Source: Rhodospirillaceae bacterium
GTDB taxonomy: Bacteria > Pseudomonadota > Alphaproteobacteria > Reyranellales > Reyranellaceae
Reading direction: 5' to 3'
DNA: 64,000 nucleotides
Assembly: GCA_009772935.1 (NCBI GenBank)
Contig: WOUR01000002.1
Span: 124,001-188,000 of the forward strand
Shown one piece after another: positions 1-7,936 of the stretch. Numbering within the stretch: position 1 is the stretch's first letter; each line of letters begins with the position of its first letter. The notes beneath the pieces are model-generated. The model did no database searches, was not told where the DNA came from, and saw only the letters and a program-made list of their open reading frames with translations. The position numbers and the translations under genes are program-made.

Positions 1-79
1 CGGCAAGGAGTGGCCCGAGGCGATCGAGCCGATGAGCGATACCTACGCCGATCAGACGTTCATGGGACCGCTGGGATAA
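1..79 (+). CDS. C-terminal end of an unidentified protein (partial)
   Basis: An open frame enters from the left edge and ends at TAA (77-79). The last visible residues read GKEWPEAIEPMSDTYADQTF and then MGPLG. Only 25 residues are visible, too few to assign a family. The TctC gene follows 36 bases downstream on the same strand with its own strong ribosome site, so this gene probably belongs to the same aromatic-catabolism cluster. That is inference from position only. Confidence 0.6.
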   Translation, partial: GKEWPEAIEPMSDTYADQTFMGPLG

Positions 80-115
80 CGACGGCCCAAAAGAAGGAAA
101 GCAGGAGGAGGAAAC

Positions 116-1081
116 ATGAAACGCAGGACTTTGCTGATGTCTGCCGCGGCGGCGGCGGTTGGTGCACCCGCGATTGCGCGTGCGCAGGCCTACCCGTCGC
201 AGACCATTCGCCTGATGCACGGTTACGACGCCGGCTCCAACCCTGACACGATCGCCCGTCACCTCAGCGTGCCGCTGACCGAGATCCTGGGCCAGCAGAT
301 CGTCATCGAGCCGCGGCCCGGAGCGGCGGAGCGGCTGGCGGCCAGCCAGATCGCGCGCATGAAGCCGGACGGCTACACGCTCTACCTGATGACGGGCGGG
401 CAGGCCGTGGTGTCGGCCACCGACCGGAGCCTCAGCTACGATCTCCTGAAGGATTTCGACTTCATCTCGATCGTCACACGCTTTCCCTTCGTGCTCTGCG
501 TGGCGCCGGACTCGCGCTTCAAGACGGTGCAAGCCTACTTCGCGGAGGCGAAGAAGGAGCCGGGCAAGATCACCTACGGGACATCGGGTGTCGGCTCGAC
601 GCTGCACATGGCGATGGAGCTCATCCTGGAGAAGACGGGGACCAAGATGGTCCACGTTCCGTACAAGGGTGGCATGGGAGCGCCGTACAACGACCTGGTC
701 GGCGGCCGGCTCGACATGCATGTCGCGACTTTCTCGAGTGCGCAGCCGCTGATGAAGACCGACAAGATGCGCGCGCTCGCGGTCACCTCCAAGGAGCGGC
801 ATCCAGGCTTCAAGGATGTCCCGACGATCGCCGAAACCCTCGTGCCGGACTACGACGTCGTGTCCTGGCTGGGCTTCACCTCGCCAGCCGGCCTGCCGCC
901 CGCCATCCGGGATCGTCTCTACGAGGCGTTCAAGCAGGCGATGGCACGGCCCGAGGTGAAGGCCAAGCTGGAAGAGCTGGGCAACGACACGCGCGTCACC
1001 AGTCCGGCCGAGTTCCGGGCGCGGGTGGAAGCCGACATGGCGCGGTGGCGCCCGCTCGCCCACGTCGTCAGCCAGTCCTAG
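116..1081 (+). CDS. Tripartite tricarboxylate transporter (TctC/Bug family) substrate-binding receptor
   Basis: This 321-aa protein is a periplasmic receptor that captures carboxylic or aromatic acids. It begins with an export signal (MKRRTLLMSAAAAAVGAPAI, then ARAQA), whose twin arginine and Ala-rich core suggest Tat or Sec export. The mature part starts YPSQTIRLMHGYDAGSNPD, as in Bug proteins, and contains the family-typical MVHVPYKGG and DVPTIAET segments. The start follows an AGGAGGAGG ribosome site at about 103-111. No TctA/TctB membrane partners are adjacent, which is common for Bug genes; many sit as orphans in catabolic clusters. The substrate is probably an aromatic acid handled by the downstream genes (inference). 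Confidence 0.92.
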   Translation: MKRRTLLMSAAAAAVGAPAIARAQAYPSQTIRLMHGYDAGSNPDTIARHLSVPLTEILGQQIVIEPRPGAAERLAASQIARMKPDGYTLYLMTGGQAVVSATDRSLSYDLLKDFDFISIVTRFPFVLCVAPDSRFKTVQAYFAEAKKEPGKITYGTSGVGSTLHMAMELILEKTGTKMVHVPYKGGMGAPYNDLVGGRLDMHVATFSSAQPLMKTDKMRALAVTSKERHPGFKDVPTIAETLVPDYDVVSWLGFTSPAGLPPAIRDRLYEAFKQAMARPEVKAKLEELGNDTRVTSPAEFRARVEADMARWRPLAHVVSQS

Positions 1082-1113
1082 AGTCAGTTCGAGCGTTCGC
1101 GGGAGAGAGCTTC

Positions 1114-3450
1114 ATGAGCAAGTATGGAATCGGCCAGCCGGTGTTGCGTTTCGAGGACCCGCGCTTGCTGCGCGGGCAGGGCCGCTTCGTCAACGACGTG
1201 AACCTGCATGGACAGACCTACGCCGTGTTCGTTCGCTCTCCGCACGCCCATGCGAAGATCCGGTCGATAGACACCGAGGCCGCGAAAGCGGCGCCCGGTG
1301 TTCTCGCCGTCTACACAGGCCACGATGTGATGGCCGACGGGCTCGGCATGCCGAAGGCCAACATGCCGAGGAAGCGGCCCGACGGTAAGCCGATGTTCGC
1401 GCCGCAGCGGCCGGCGTTGGTCTCCGATCGCGTGCGCTACGTCGGCGATCCGGTGGCGATGGTGGTCGCCGATACGCTGGCCCAGGCCAAGGACGCGGCC
1501 GAGCTGGTCGAGATCGACTATGAGCCCATTCCCTCGGTGACGCTCACCGAGGACACGGTGAAGCCTGGCGCGCCGGCGGTCTGGGACGATTGTCCCGACA
1601 ACATCTCAAATTTCATCGAGCGCGGGAACAAGGCAGCGACCGACGAAGCGATCAAGGGCGCCGCGAAGGTCATCAAGCGCCGCTACGTCATCACGCGCGT
1701 GCATGCCCAGTACATGGAGCCGCGCGGCACCTTGGGCGTCTACGACCAGGGCGAGGATCGCATGACGCTCTATGCGGACGTGCAGTATCCCCACCGCGTG
1801 CGCAACATGCTGGCGCAGAACGTGTTCAAGGTGCCCGAGAGCAAGATGCGGGTGATCACCGGCGATGTCGGCGGCGGTTTCGGCACCAAGGGCTGGCAGT
1901 ATGTCGAGCATCGGCTGACCCTGTGGGCCGCCCGCAAGCTGCTGCGGCCGGTGAAGTGGTGCTGCGAACGCTCGGAAGCGGTGATGGCCGACGAGCATGG
2001 CCGCGACAATGTCGGCGAGTTGGAGCTGGCGCTCGACGCGGACAACAGGTTCGTGGCGCTGCGCCTCAACATGCTGGCGAACATCGGCGCCTATGTCGGC
2101 TCCGACCGCAACCTGCTGTCGCCCTTCGGCATGATCGGCACGGTGCTGGGCGTCTACCTGATCCCCAAGGCCTACATCAACGTGGTGGGCGTGCTCTCGA
2201 ACACCAATCCGACGGCCCCCTATCGCGGCGCCGGGCGGCCGGAGGCGATCTACCTGATCGAGCGGCTGATCGACGACGCGGCGCGCGAGCTGGGCGTCGA
2301 CCGGGTCGAGCTGCGGCGCAAGAACATGCTGGCTGAATCGGCCCTGCCGTATCAGAGCCCGGTCGGGCCGTACTACGACTGCGGCGAGTTCGAGAAGAAC
2401 ATGGACATGGCGCTGAAGCTCGCCGACGTGGCGGGTTACGCGGCGCGCGCCGAGGAGTCGAAGAAGCGCGGCAAGCTGCGCGGGCTCGGCATAATCAATG
2501 CCATCGAGCAGGCGGCCGGCACGGCCCAGCCCGAATATGCCGAAATCCGCTTCAATCCGGCCGGCACGGCGGCGCTGCTGATGGGTACCAAGGCCCAGGG
2601 GCAGGGCCACGAGACCATGTTCAAGCAGATCCTGAACGAGCGGCTGGGCATCGATCCCCACGATGTGCAGTTCATCGACGGTGACACCGATCGCGTCGCC
2701 TTCGGCATGGGCACCAACGGCTCGCGCTCGACGGTGCTGGGCGGATCGGCGCTGTTCATGGCGGCCGAGAAGGTGATCGCCAAGGGAAAGCGGCTGGCCG
2801 GCCATCTTCTCGAGGCGGGCGAGCAGGACATCGATTTCGCCGACGGCATCTTCAAGGTGAAGGGCACGGACAAGACGGTGTCGCTGAAGGCGGTTGCGAT
2901 GGCGGCGTTCAACCCGACCAAGTGGCCGAAGAGCGGCTTCGAGGGCGGTCTCTACGAGAACGCCACCTATCTCGGGGAGAAGGACACCTATCCCAACGGC
3001 TGCCATATCTGCGAGGTCGAGGTCGATCCGGAGACCGGCGAAGTGAAGCTGGAGCGCTACGCCGTGGTCGACGATGTCGGCACGGTGATGAACCCGATCG
3101 GCCTCAAGGGCCAGATCCATGGCGGCGTGGCGCAGGGCGTGGGCCAGATCCTGGGCGAGCAGGTGGTTTGGGACCGCGAGAGCGGCCAGCTGCTGACGGC
3201 GAGCTTCCTCGACTACACGATGCCGCGTGCGGACATGATGTGCAGCGTGGAGGTGAAGTCGAACCCGGTGCCGACCAAGTACAATCCGCTGGGCGCCAAG
3301 GGCGCGGGCGAGGCGGGCACGGTAGGCGCCATGCCCGTCGTCATGAATGCCGTGATCGACGCGCTGGCCCCGCTGGGCGTTCGCGACATGGTCATGCCGG
3401 CCACGGCGCAGAATGTCTGGCGCGCCATCCAGGCGGCGAAGGGAGCTTGA
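1114..3450 (+). CDS. Molybdopterin-binding large subunit, xanthine dehydrogenase/CoxL family (orphan)
   Basis: This 778-aa protein resembles the molybdenum-cofactor subunit of the xanthine oxidase/CO dehydrogenase family, which hydroxylates aromatic or N-heterocyclic carbons. An N-terminal a/b-hammerhead domain (GRFVNDVNLHGQTYAVFVRS) is followed by the MoCo domains. They carry GDVGGGFGTKG, a form II-like PYRGAGRPE segment near residue 370 and GAKGAGEAG, with the probable catalytic Glu near 733. I chose ATG 1114, behind GGGAGAGAG, over an upstream in-frame codon inside tctC. The [2Fe-2S] and FAD subunits normally needed are not next to it; the nearest are at 18.9-20.2 kb beside a different CoxL. 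It directly precedes ring-cleavage genes, so a ring-hydroxylating role is likely. The substrate is unknown. Confidence 0.88.
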   Translation: MSKYGIGQPVLRFEDPRLLRGQGRFVNDVNLHGQTYAVFVRSPHAHAKIRSIDTEAAKAAPGVLAVYTGHDVMADGLGMPKANMPRKRPDGKPMFAPQRPALVSDRVRYVGDPVAMVVADTLAQAKDAAELVEIDYEPIPSVTLTEDTVKPGAPAVWDDCPDNISNFIERGNKAATDEAIKGAAKVIKRRYVITRVHAQYMEPRGTLGVYDQGEDRMTLYADVQYPHRVRNMLAQNVFKVPESKMRVITGDVGGGFGTKGWQYVEHRLTLWAARKLLRPVKWCCERSEAVMADEHGRDNVGELELALDADNRFVALRLNMLANIGAYVGSDRNLLSPFGMIGTVLGVYLIPKAYINVVGVLSNTNPTAPYRGAGRPEAIYLIERLIDDAARELGVDRVELRRKNMLAESALPYQSPVGPYYDCGEFEKNMDMALKLADVAGYAARAEESKKRGKLRGLGIINAIEQAAGTAQPEYAEIRFNPAGTAALLMGTKAQGQGHETMFKQILNERLGIDPHDVQFIDGDTDRVAFGMGTNGSRSTVLGGSALFMAAEKVIAKGKRLAGHLLEAGEQDIDFADGIFKVKGTDKTVSLKAVAMAAFNPTKWPKSGFEGGLYENATYLGEKDTYPNGCHICEVEVDPETGEVKLERYAVVDDVGTVMNPIGLKGQIHGGVAQGVGQILGEQVVWDRESGQLLTASFLDYTMPRADMMCSVEVKSNPVPTKYNPLGAKGAGEAGTVGAMPVVMNAVIDALAPLGVRDMVMPATAQNVWRAIQAAKGA

Positions 3451-3454
3451 AGCC

Positions 3455-4312
3455 ATGGGACAGATCGTCGGCGCGGCCATCGTCTCGCACCATCCCGGCC
3501 TGGTGCAGCCGAAGGAGGTCAGGGTCCAGCGCGGCAACGGCCGCGACTCGGACCTGGTCGAGGGCTTCGAGCGCGTGCGGGTGAAGATCGACGAAGTGAA
3601 GCCCGACACGTTCGTGCTGTTCGACACGCACTGGCTCACAACCTCGCTGCACCTCGTGGCGGGCGCGGCCCACTATAAGGGCTCCTACACGTCCGATGAG
3701 CTGCCCTTCTCGATGACGCGCTTCCCGTACGATCATGCCGGTGCGCCGGCGCTCGCCGCCGAAGTCGAGAAGGTGGCGCAGGAGAAGAAGGTCGCAGCGC
3801 GCAACGTCGTCGAGGAGACGCTGCCGATGCACTACCCGACCCTGAACGTGATCCATTATCTCGGGCGCGGCGAAAAGGTGTTGAGCGTCGGCACCTGCCA
3901 GACCGCCAGGCTAAAGCACTTCCTGCAGATGGGCGAGGTCGTCGGCGAGGCGATCCGGCGCTCGGATGCGCGGGTCGTGCTGCTGGCCTCGGGCGCAATG
4001 AGCCACAAGTTCTACGATCTCGACCATGTGCCGCCCAATCCGCGCGTCTGGCATCCCGACAACGTGTCGGAGCCGGAGAACCGCGCGCTGGACATGGAGG
4101 TGCTGGAGCTGTGGAAGCAAGGGCGGCACGACATCGTGCTCGACCGGTTCCCGGAGCTGGAGGCGGCCAAGTACGAAGGTCGCGGCGCGCACTACGCGCA
4201 GATGATGGGGGCGCTGGGCGGCAGGGATTGCCGTGCCCGCGGCACGCAGCTCTCGGAGTACGAGAACGCGGCCGGTACCGGCAATGTCCATGTCTGGTTC
4301 GATGTTCAGTGA
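3455..4312 (+). CDS. Class III extradiol ring-cleavage dioxygenase (LigB/HpaD-like)
   Basis: This 285-aa protein resembles class III (LigB-superfamily) dioxygenases such as E. coli-type homoprotocatechuate 2,3-dioxygenase HpaD, which open catecholic rings next to the hydroxyls using Fe(II). The N-terminus GQIVGAAIVSHHPGLV gives metal-binding His candidates at 12-13. VLFDTHW supplies His59, and LASGAMSHKFYDLDHVPP is the family-typical later segment. ATG 3455 lies 4 bases after the preceding stop, so the gene is probably co-translated with the hydroxylase. The FAH-family gene follows after 15 bases. The ring substrate cannot be fixed from sequence; homoprotocatechuate-, gallate- or aminophenol-like compounds are all possible. 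Confidence 0.85.
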   Translation: MGQIVGAAIVSHHPGLVQPKEVRVQRGNGRDSDLVEGFERVRVKIDEVKPDTFVLFDTHWLTTSLHLVAGAAHYKGSYTSDELPFSMTRFPYDHAGAPALAAEVEKVAQEKKVAARNVVEETLPMHYPTLNVIHYLGRGEKVLSVGTCQTARLKHFLQMGEVVGEAIRRSDARVVLLASGAMSHKFYDLDHVPPNPRVWHPDNVSEPENRALDMEVLELWKQGRHDIVLDRFPELEAAKYEGRGAHYAQMMGALGGRDCRARGTQLSEYENAAGTGNVHVWFDVQ

Positions 4313-4327
4313 GGGGAGCGAAGTGAG

Positions 4328-5197
4328 ATGAGCGTACTCGAGGGACCGCGCAAGGAAATCCGCCACGTCATCAAGGACGGCAGCGCCTACTGGGTCGAAT
4401 TCAAGGACGGCAGGATCGTCTTCGCCGACGGCCGCACCGCCGATGAGAAAGACGTCGTCCACCTGCCGCCGTGCAATCCGACCAAGATTCTGTGCGTCCA
4501 TGTGAACTACATCTCGCGCTACTACGAGTTCAACAACACGCACGTGCCTCCCAAGACGCCGACCTACTTCCAGAAGCCGCTGACCGCGCTCAACGCCCAC
4601 AAGGGCGAGCTGGTGAAGCCCAAGGGCTATAAGTATGTGAACTACGAGGGCGAGATGGCCGTCGTCTTCTCCAAGGTCACCAAGAACGTGAGCCGCGAGG
4701 AGGCCTGGGACTGTATCGCGGGCTTCGCGCCGGCAAACGATTTCGGTTGCCACGATTTCCGCGATACCGATGCGGGCTCGATGCTGCGCGTTAAGGGCAT
4801 GGACGGTTTTTGCCCGATCGGGCCGGGCCTGGTGTCGGGCGTCGACGTGCGCCAGTCGACCCTGCGCAGCTACAAGAACGGCAAGATGGTCCAGGAAGGC
4901 GCGGTCAGCGAGCAGATCTTCGACTGCGGCTACCTGATCGCCGATCTTGCCCGCCACATCACCTTCCTACCGGGCGACATCCTGCTCACGGGCACGCCCG
5001 CCAACTCCCGTCCGCTGGAGGCCGGGGACACGATCGACATCGAGGTCACCGGCGTCGGCCGCCTGTCGAACACGGTCGTCGAGACGCCGGCGCCGCGCGC
5101 CTCCGAGGGCTTTCCGCCCAGCCCCGACAGCGAGGGCGTGCGCAGGGTGGCGCTCGGCAACGAGGAGCGCCTGCCCGACAAGTTTAAGACGAAGTAG
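4328..5197 (+). CDS. Fumarylacetoacetate hydrolase family protein (HpaG-like hydrolase/decarboxylase/isomerase)
   Basis: This 289-aa member of the FAH superfamily has a non-catalytic N-terminal region of about 60 residues, then the FAH fold. Mg2+-ligand candidates are in NYEGEMAVVF and ANDFGCHDF, and the closing motif is LPGDILLTGTPAN. Family members hydrolyse, decarboxylate or isomerise products of ring cleavage. Placed just behind the dioxygenase gene, it probably processes the opened ring, for example as one of the two HpaG-type activities (inference). ATG 4328 is preceded by GAGGGGAGCG. A C-terminal extension after residue 250 is rich in charged residues. Confidence 0.87.
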   Translation: MSVLEGPRKEIRHVIKDGSAYWVEFKDGRIVFADGRTADEKDVVHLPPCNPTKILCVHVNYISRYYEFNNTHVPPKTPTYFQKPLTALNAHKGELVKPKGYKYVNYEGEMAVVFSKVTKNVSREEAWDCIAGFAPANDFGCHDFRDTDAGSMLRVKGMDGFCPIGPGLVSGVDVRQSTLRSYKNGKMVQEGAVSEQIFDCGYLIADLARHITFLPGDILLTGTPANSRPLEAGDTIDIEVTGVGRLSNTVVETPAPRASEGFPPSPDSEGVRRVALGNEERLPDKFKTK

Positions 5198-5206
5198 GGC
5201 GCGGCG

Positions 5207-6154
5207 TCAGGGGCTGGCGTGACCCAGGAAACGGTCCGGCGGCCGGTCGCCCCATTGCGACTGGAAGCCTTCCTCGGCGCTGAGCAGGTTGCCGCCATTG
5301 GCCGCGTTGAGGCGGTCGGTGTCGGCCCAGCGCTCGTGCACGCGGCCCCAGGGATCGCACCAGTAGTCGAACACCTGGCTTCCGAGCAGGTGGCGGCCGA
5401 TGCCCCACATATGGTCGTACTTGCCCAGCCGCTTGATGTACTCGTGGTCCTGGAAGACGCAGTCGATGTCCTGGACCTCGTAGGAAACGTGGTTCAGGCC
5501 GGCCTTCGGATTGTGATTGCAGAAGAAGACATGGTGATCGACATAGGCGTCGCCGCGATCGAGACGGTTGAACGAGCCGATGATGTTTTGCTTTTCGCCG
5601 ACATAGACGTCGTCGGAGCGGATCATGCCCAGCGTCTCGCGGAACCAGGCCACGGTCTCCGTCACCTTCGGCGAAGAGAGAACGCCATGTCCGATGCGCT
5701 GGATCGATGTGGGCGACTTGCCGAGCCGCATCACCCGTCCGACGCGGCGGCCAGGCTCACGGGCCGTGTTGTGCTCGTCGCGCGCGACCTTGATCGGTTC
5801 CACTCGCTGCTGGCCGGCGACGACTTCGATCTGGTAGCCGTTGGGTTCGGTGAGGCGCACGCGCTTGCCGCCGCCCGGCTCGTCCAGCGTTTCGATGCCC
5901 GACGCTCCCGGCAGCCCGGCGAGCCGTTCGAGATCACCTTCGTCGGCCGCATGGTAGGCGAGGCCGATGAACTTCGTGCCGCCCTTGTGCACGACATGCA
6001 GATGATGGTGATCGTCGGTGCCGCGCATGTAGAGCGCAGTCGGTGTGCGTTCGGCCCGGATCAATCCGAAATGGGTGAGAAACTCCTCCATTTCGTCGAG
6101 GTCCGGTGCCTCCATCCGGGGCCAGGCAAATTCCGCAGCCTTGATCACGGCCAT
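5207..6154 (-). CDS. Class I extradiol dioxygenase / VOC (glyoxalase fold) family protein
   Basis: This 315-aa protein has two vicinal-oxygen-chelate domains, the architecture of type I extradiol dioxygenases such as catechol 2,3-dioxygenase. The full 2-His-1-Glu iron triad appears in the C-terminal domain: His156 (RIGHGVL), His222 (LNHVSYEV) and Glu274 (RVHERWAD), so it is probably catalytic. ATG 6154 follows a GGAGG site, which favours it over a start 13 codons upstream. It converges on the FAH gene to its left and diverges from a second FAH gene to its right. It is unrelated in sequence to the class III enzyme at 3455. Two unrelated ring-cleavage enzymes in one cluster suggest two substrates or alternative routes. 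Confidence 0.88.
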   Translation of the reverse strand: MAVIKAAEFAWPRMEAPDLDEMEEFLTHFGLIRAERTPTALYMRGTDDHHHLHVVHKGGTKFIGLAYHAADEGDLERLAGLPGASGIETLDEPGGGKRVRLTEPNGYQIEVVAGQQRVEPIKVARDEHNTAREPGRRVGRVMRLGKSPTSIQRIGHGVLSSPKVTETVAWFRETLGMIRSDDVYVGEKQNIIGSFNRLDRGDAYVDHHVFFCNHNPKAGLNHVSYEVQDIDCVFQDHEYIKRLGKYDHMWGIGRHLLGSQVFDYWCDPWGRVHERWADTDRLNAANGGNLLSAEEGFQSQWGDRPPDRFLGHASP

Positions 6155-6216
6155 TGTTTCCTCCGTTCTTTGGAGGAACGCTAGACCCGCCATTGGATCC
6201 TGAAAAGGAGGAAACG

Positions 6217-6243
6217 ATGTTTGAAGAGGGAGAGATGAAGTGA
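6217..6243 (+). CDS. Possible 8-codon leader minicistron (MFEEGEMK)
   Basis: ATG 6217 follows a near-perfect AAGGAGG site, better than the one serving the next gene. It reads MFEEGEMK and stops at TGA 6241-6243. The stop overlaps the GTG start of the FAH gene by four bases (GTGA), the arrangement used for translational coupling. It may be a coupling leader, or the relic of a longer N-terminus after a frame change. The downstream GTG restores the family N-terminus KICYFNDYR, so the FAH gene itself is intact. Confidence 0.35.
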   Translation: MFEEGEMK

Positions 6244-7169
6244 AGATCTGCTATTTCAATGACTACCGCCTGGGCGTCATCAAGGGCGACCAGGTCGTCG
6301 ACGTGACAGACGCCGTGAAGGACATCCCTCATCTCGATGCGCGGGACCTGATCATCGGCCTGATCGCGAAGTGGGATTCCTACAAGGCCAAGGTTGAGAA
6401 GGCCGCCGCCGAGGGCAAAGGCGTGCCGGTGTCCGGCGTGAAGCTGCGTCCGCCGGTGCCGAAGCCCGGCAACATCGTCTGCATGGCGGTGAACTACATG
6501 GAAGACGGCACGCTGCCGGAGAAGCCGGCCATCAACGCCTTCCACAAGGCCGCGACCGCAGTGATCGGCGACGGTGACACGATGGTGCTGCCCGACGCGC
6601 CGGCCACGATCTTCGAGGGTGAGGCGGAGATGGCGCTGGTCATCGGCAAGCGCGCGACGCGCGTGGCGCAGGCCGACGCCTTCAAGCATATCTTTGGCTA
6701 CACCTGCTTCATCGATGGGTCGGCGCGCGGCCTGCCGCCACCGGGCAACGTCTTCTTCCAGATGAAGTCGCGCGACACCTTCGCGCCGATCGGACCATGC
6801 ATCGTCACCGCCGACGAGATCGCCGATCCGCAGAACCTCAACATCACGCTGACCAACAACGGCACGGTGATGCAGAAGTTCAATACCTCGGACATGGCGC
6901 ATCACATCCCGCGTATCATCGAGTGGGTGAGCTCCATCCACACGCTGGAGCCCGGCGACATCGTCGCCACCGGCACCAATCATCGCGGTCTCCACTCCTT
7001 CATGGATGGAGACAGGATCGAGCTCACGGTCGAGAAGATCGGCACGCTGAAGTTCAGCGTGAAGGACGAGCTGAAGCGCACCTGGGCTCGCACCACGCGG
7101 CTCCAGCACAAGGAAAAGGGCGGCGAGGGCCCGCACACGCCGCAGCTCACGGGCAAGTACACGAAGTAG
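6240..7169 (+). CDS. Second fumarylacetoacetate hydrolase family protein
   Basis: This 309-aa protein of the FAH superfamily begins KICYFNDYRLGVIKGDQVVD. It carries the metal-ligand segments FEGEAEMALVIG and CFIDGSARG and the motif EPGDIVATGTNHRG. It differs clearly from the FAH protein at 4328. In enterobacterial HpaG two FAH modules are fused for decarboxylation and isomerisation, so these two genes could share those roles (inference). The start is GTG 6240, with GAGGGAGAG upstream and a minicistron stop overlapping it. The gene ends the catabolic cluster. Confidence 0.85.
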   Translation: MKICYFNDYRLGVIKGDQVVDVTDAVKDIPHLDARDLIIGLIAKWDSYKAKVEKAAAEGKGVPVSGVKLRPPVPKPGNIVCMAVNYMEDGTLPEKPAINAFHKAATAVIGDGDTMVLPDAPATIFEGEAEMALVIGKRATRVAQADAFKHIFGYTCFIDGSARGLPPPGNVFFQMKSRDTFAPIGPCIVTADEIADPQNLNITLTNNGTVMQKFNTSDMAHHIPRIIEWVSSIHTLEPGDIVATGTNHRGLHSFMDGDRIELTVEKIGTLKFSVKDELKRTWARTTRLQHKEKGGEGPHTPQLTGKYTK

Positions 7170-7233
7170 CCTTACTCTTTCACCTCCGCCGTTTTGCGGG
7201 GGAGGCCGGGAGGGGGAAAGCAACGAGAAACGA

Positions 7234-7329
7234 AGGATCCCTCACTTCGTTCGGGATGACACCATTGCTCGGATTTGCGCAGTGCGCCGATGTAAGAAGC
7301 GGTGTCATCCCGAACGAGTGAGGGATCCT
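7234..7329. repeat. Long imperfect inverted repeat (MITE/REP-like element)
   Basis: The arms are 7234-7263 and 7301-7329. The left arm reads AGGATCCCTCACTTCGTTCG then GGATGACACC, and the right arm is its reverse complement apart from one missing base. The spacer is 37 bases and itself contains GCGCAGTGCGC. The arm type (GGATCCCTC..GGGATGAC) recurs in degenerate form at 31260-31285. It fills the gap between the convergent FAH and hsp20 genes. There is no coding capacity, so it is a non-autonomous repeat or a large 3'-end hairpin. Confidence 0.8.
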
Positions 7330-7364
7330 ATTTCGTGTGCGGCTGGCCCGAGGGCACAAAGCTA

Positions 7365-7417
7365 GGGCGTCGCGGTCTCCCGCGACGCCCCTTCGGAGAC
7401 GGCAGGCTGCTGCCTGC
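7365..7417 (-). terminator. Two strong hairpins after hsp20; probable terminator region
   Basis: Directly after the hsp20 stop on the minus strand lies GCAGGC-4 nt-GCCTGC (7402-7417). Then comes a perfect 11-bp stem with a GAGA tetraloop (7365-7390, GGGCGTCGCGG / CCGCGACGCCC). The run of U after it is poor, so intrinsic termination is likely but not certain. It could instead protect the 3' end. Confidence 0.5.
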
Positions 7418-7870
7418 TTAGTGGGTGAGGGCCGCCTGGCCGTTGCCGGCCTGCACGGGGATCGCGCGGGGCTTCTTCTCCTCCGGGATCTCACGCTGCA
7501 GCTCGATCGTGAGGAGGCCGTTGGCGAGCTTCGCGCCCGTGACCTTCACATGGTCGGCGAGCTGGAAGCGGCGCTCGAAGTTGCGGCCCGCGATGCCACG
7601 ATAGAGATACTGCTTCTCGTCCTGACCCTGGCTCGGTGCGGCCTGGCCGGTCACCAGGAGCTCGTTCTCCTTCTGGGTGACGTTCAGCTCGGCTTCGGCG
7701 AAGCCCGCGACCGCCATCACGATCCGGTAGGCGTTGTCGCCGGCCTTCTCGATATTGTACGGGGGGTAGCCGTTGGCGCCGGACTGGCTGGCCACCGAGT
7801 CGAGCAGGTCGAAGACCCGGTCGAAGCCGACGGTGGCGCGATAGAACGGGGAATAGTCGACAGTACGCAT
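7418..7870 (-). CDS. Small heat-shock protein, Hsp20/alpha-crystallin family (IbpA-like)
   Basis: This 150-aa ATP-independent holdase chaperone begins MRTVDYSPFYRATVGFDRVF as in rhizobial and other alphaproteobacterial IbpA/HspA proteins. The alpha-crystallin domain spans roughly residues 35-130 (PPYNIEKAGDNAYRIVMAVA through GLLTIEL). The C-terminal tail has a KPRAIPV segment, the I-x-I/V-type anchor used for oligomer assembly. ATG 7870 is preceded by GAGAGG. Upstream lie an RpoH-type promoter and a ROSE-like leader, so expression is probably controlled by heat at both transcription and translation. It is divergent from the sulfite-assimilation genes. Confidence 0.92.
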   Translation of the reverse strand: MRTVDYSPFYRATVGFDRVFDLLDSVASQSGANGYPPYNIEKAGDNAYRIVMAVAGFAEAELNVTQKENELLVTGQAAPSQGQDEKQYLYRGIAGRNFERRFQLADHVKVTGAKLANGLLTIELQREIPEEKKPRAIPVQAGNGQAALTH

Positions 7871-7930
7871 TTTGATCATCCTCTCTTGAGCGATGTTGGA
7901 CGTTCCCGCCCCGAATGGGCACGGGGAACA
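7871..7930 (-). promoter_or_regulatory. ROSE-like RNA thermometer in the hsp20 5' leader
   Basis: In the minus-strand leader the signature U(U/C)GCU occurs as UCGCU (7889-7893). It can pair with AGGA of the ribosome site (7879-7882) around an AAGA loop, placing the G-G mismatch as in known ROSE elements. An upstream stem GUUCCC / GGGAAC enclosing CCCCG / CGGGG completes a multi-hairpin leader. ROSE elements control small heat-shock genes in alphaproteobacteria. The match here is by eye and no folding energy was computed. Confidence 0.65.
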
Positions 7931-7936
7931 ATGAGG

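Noticed and set aside
1606..3639. 677-codon open frame on the minus strand
   Set aside because: It is antisense to the molybdopterin hydroxylase gene; composition and lack of motifs mark it as a shadow.
7170..7417. CRISPR-like repeat or tRNA gene in the gap
   Set aside because: The repeat is a single inverted pair rather than a spaced direct-repeat array, and no cloverleaf can be drawn.
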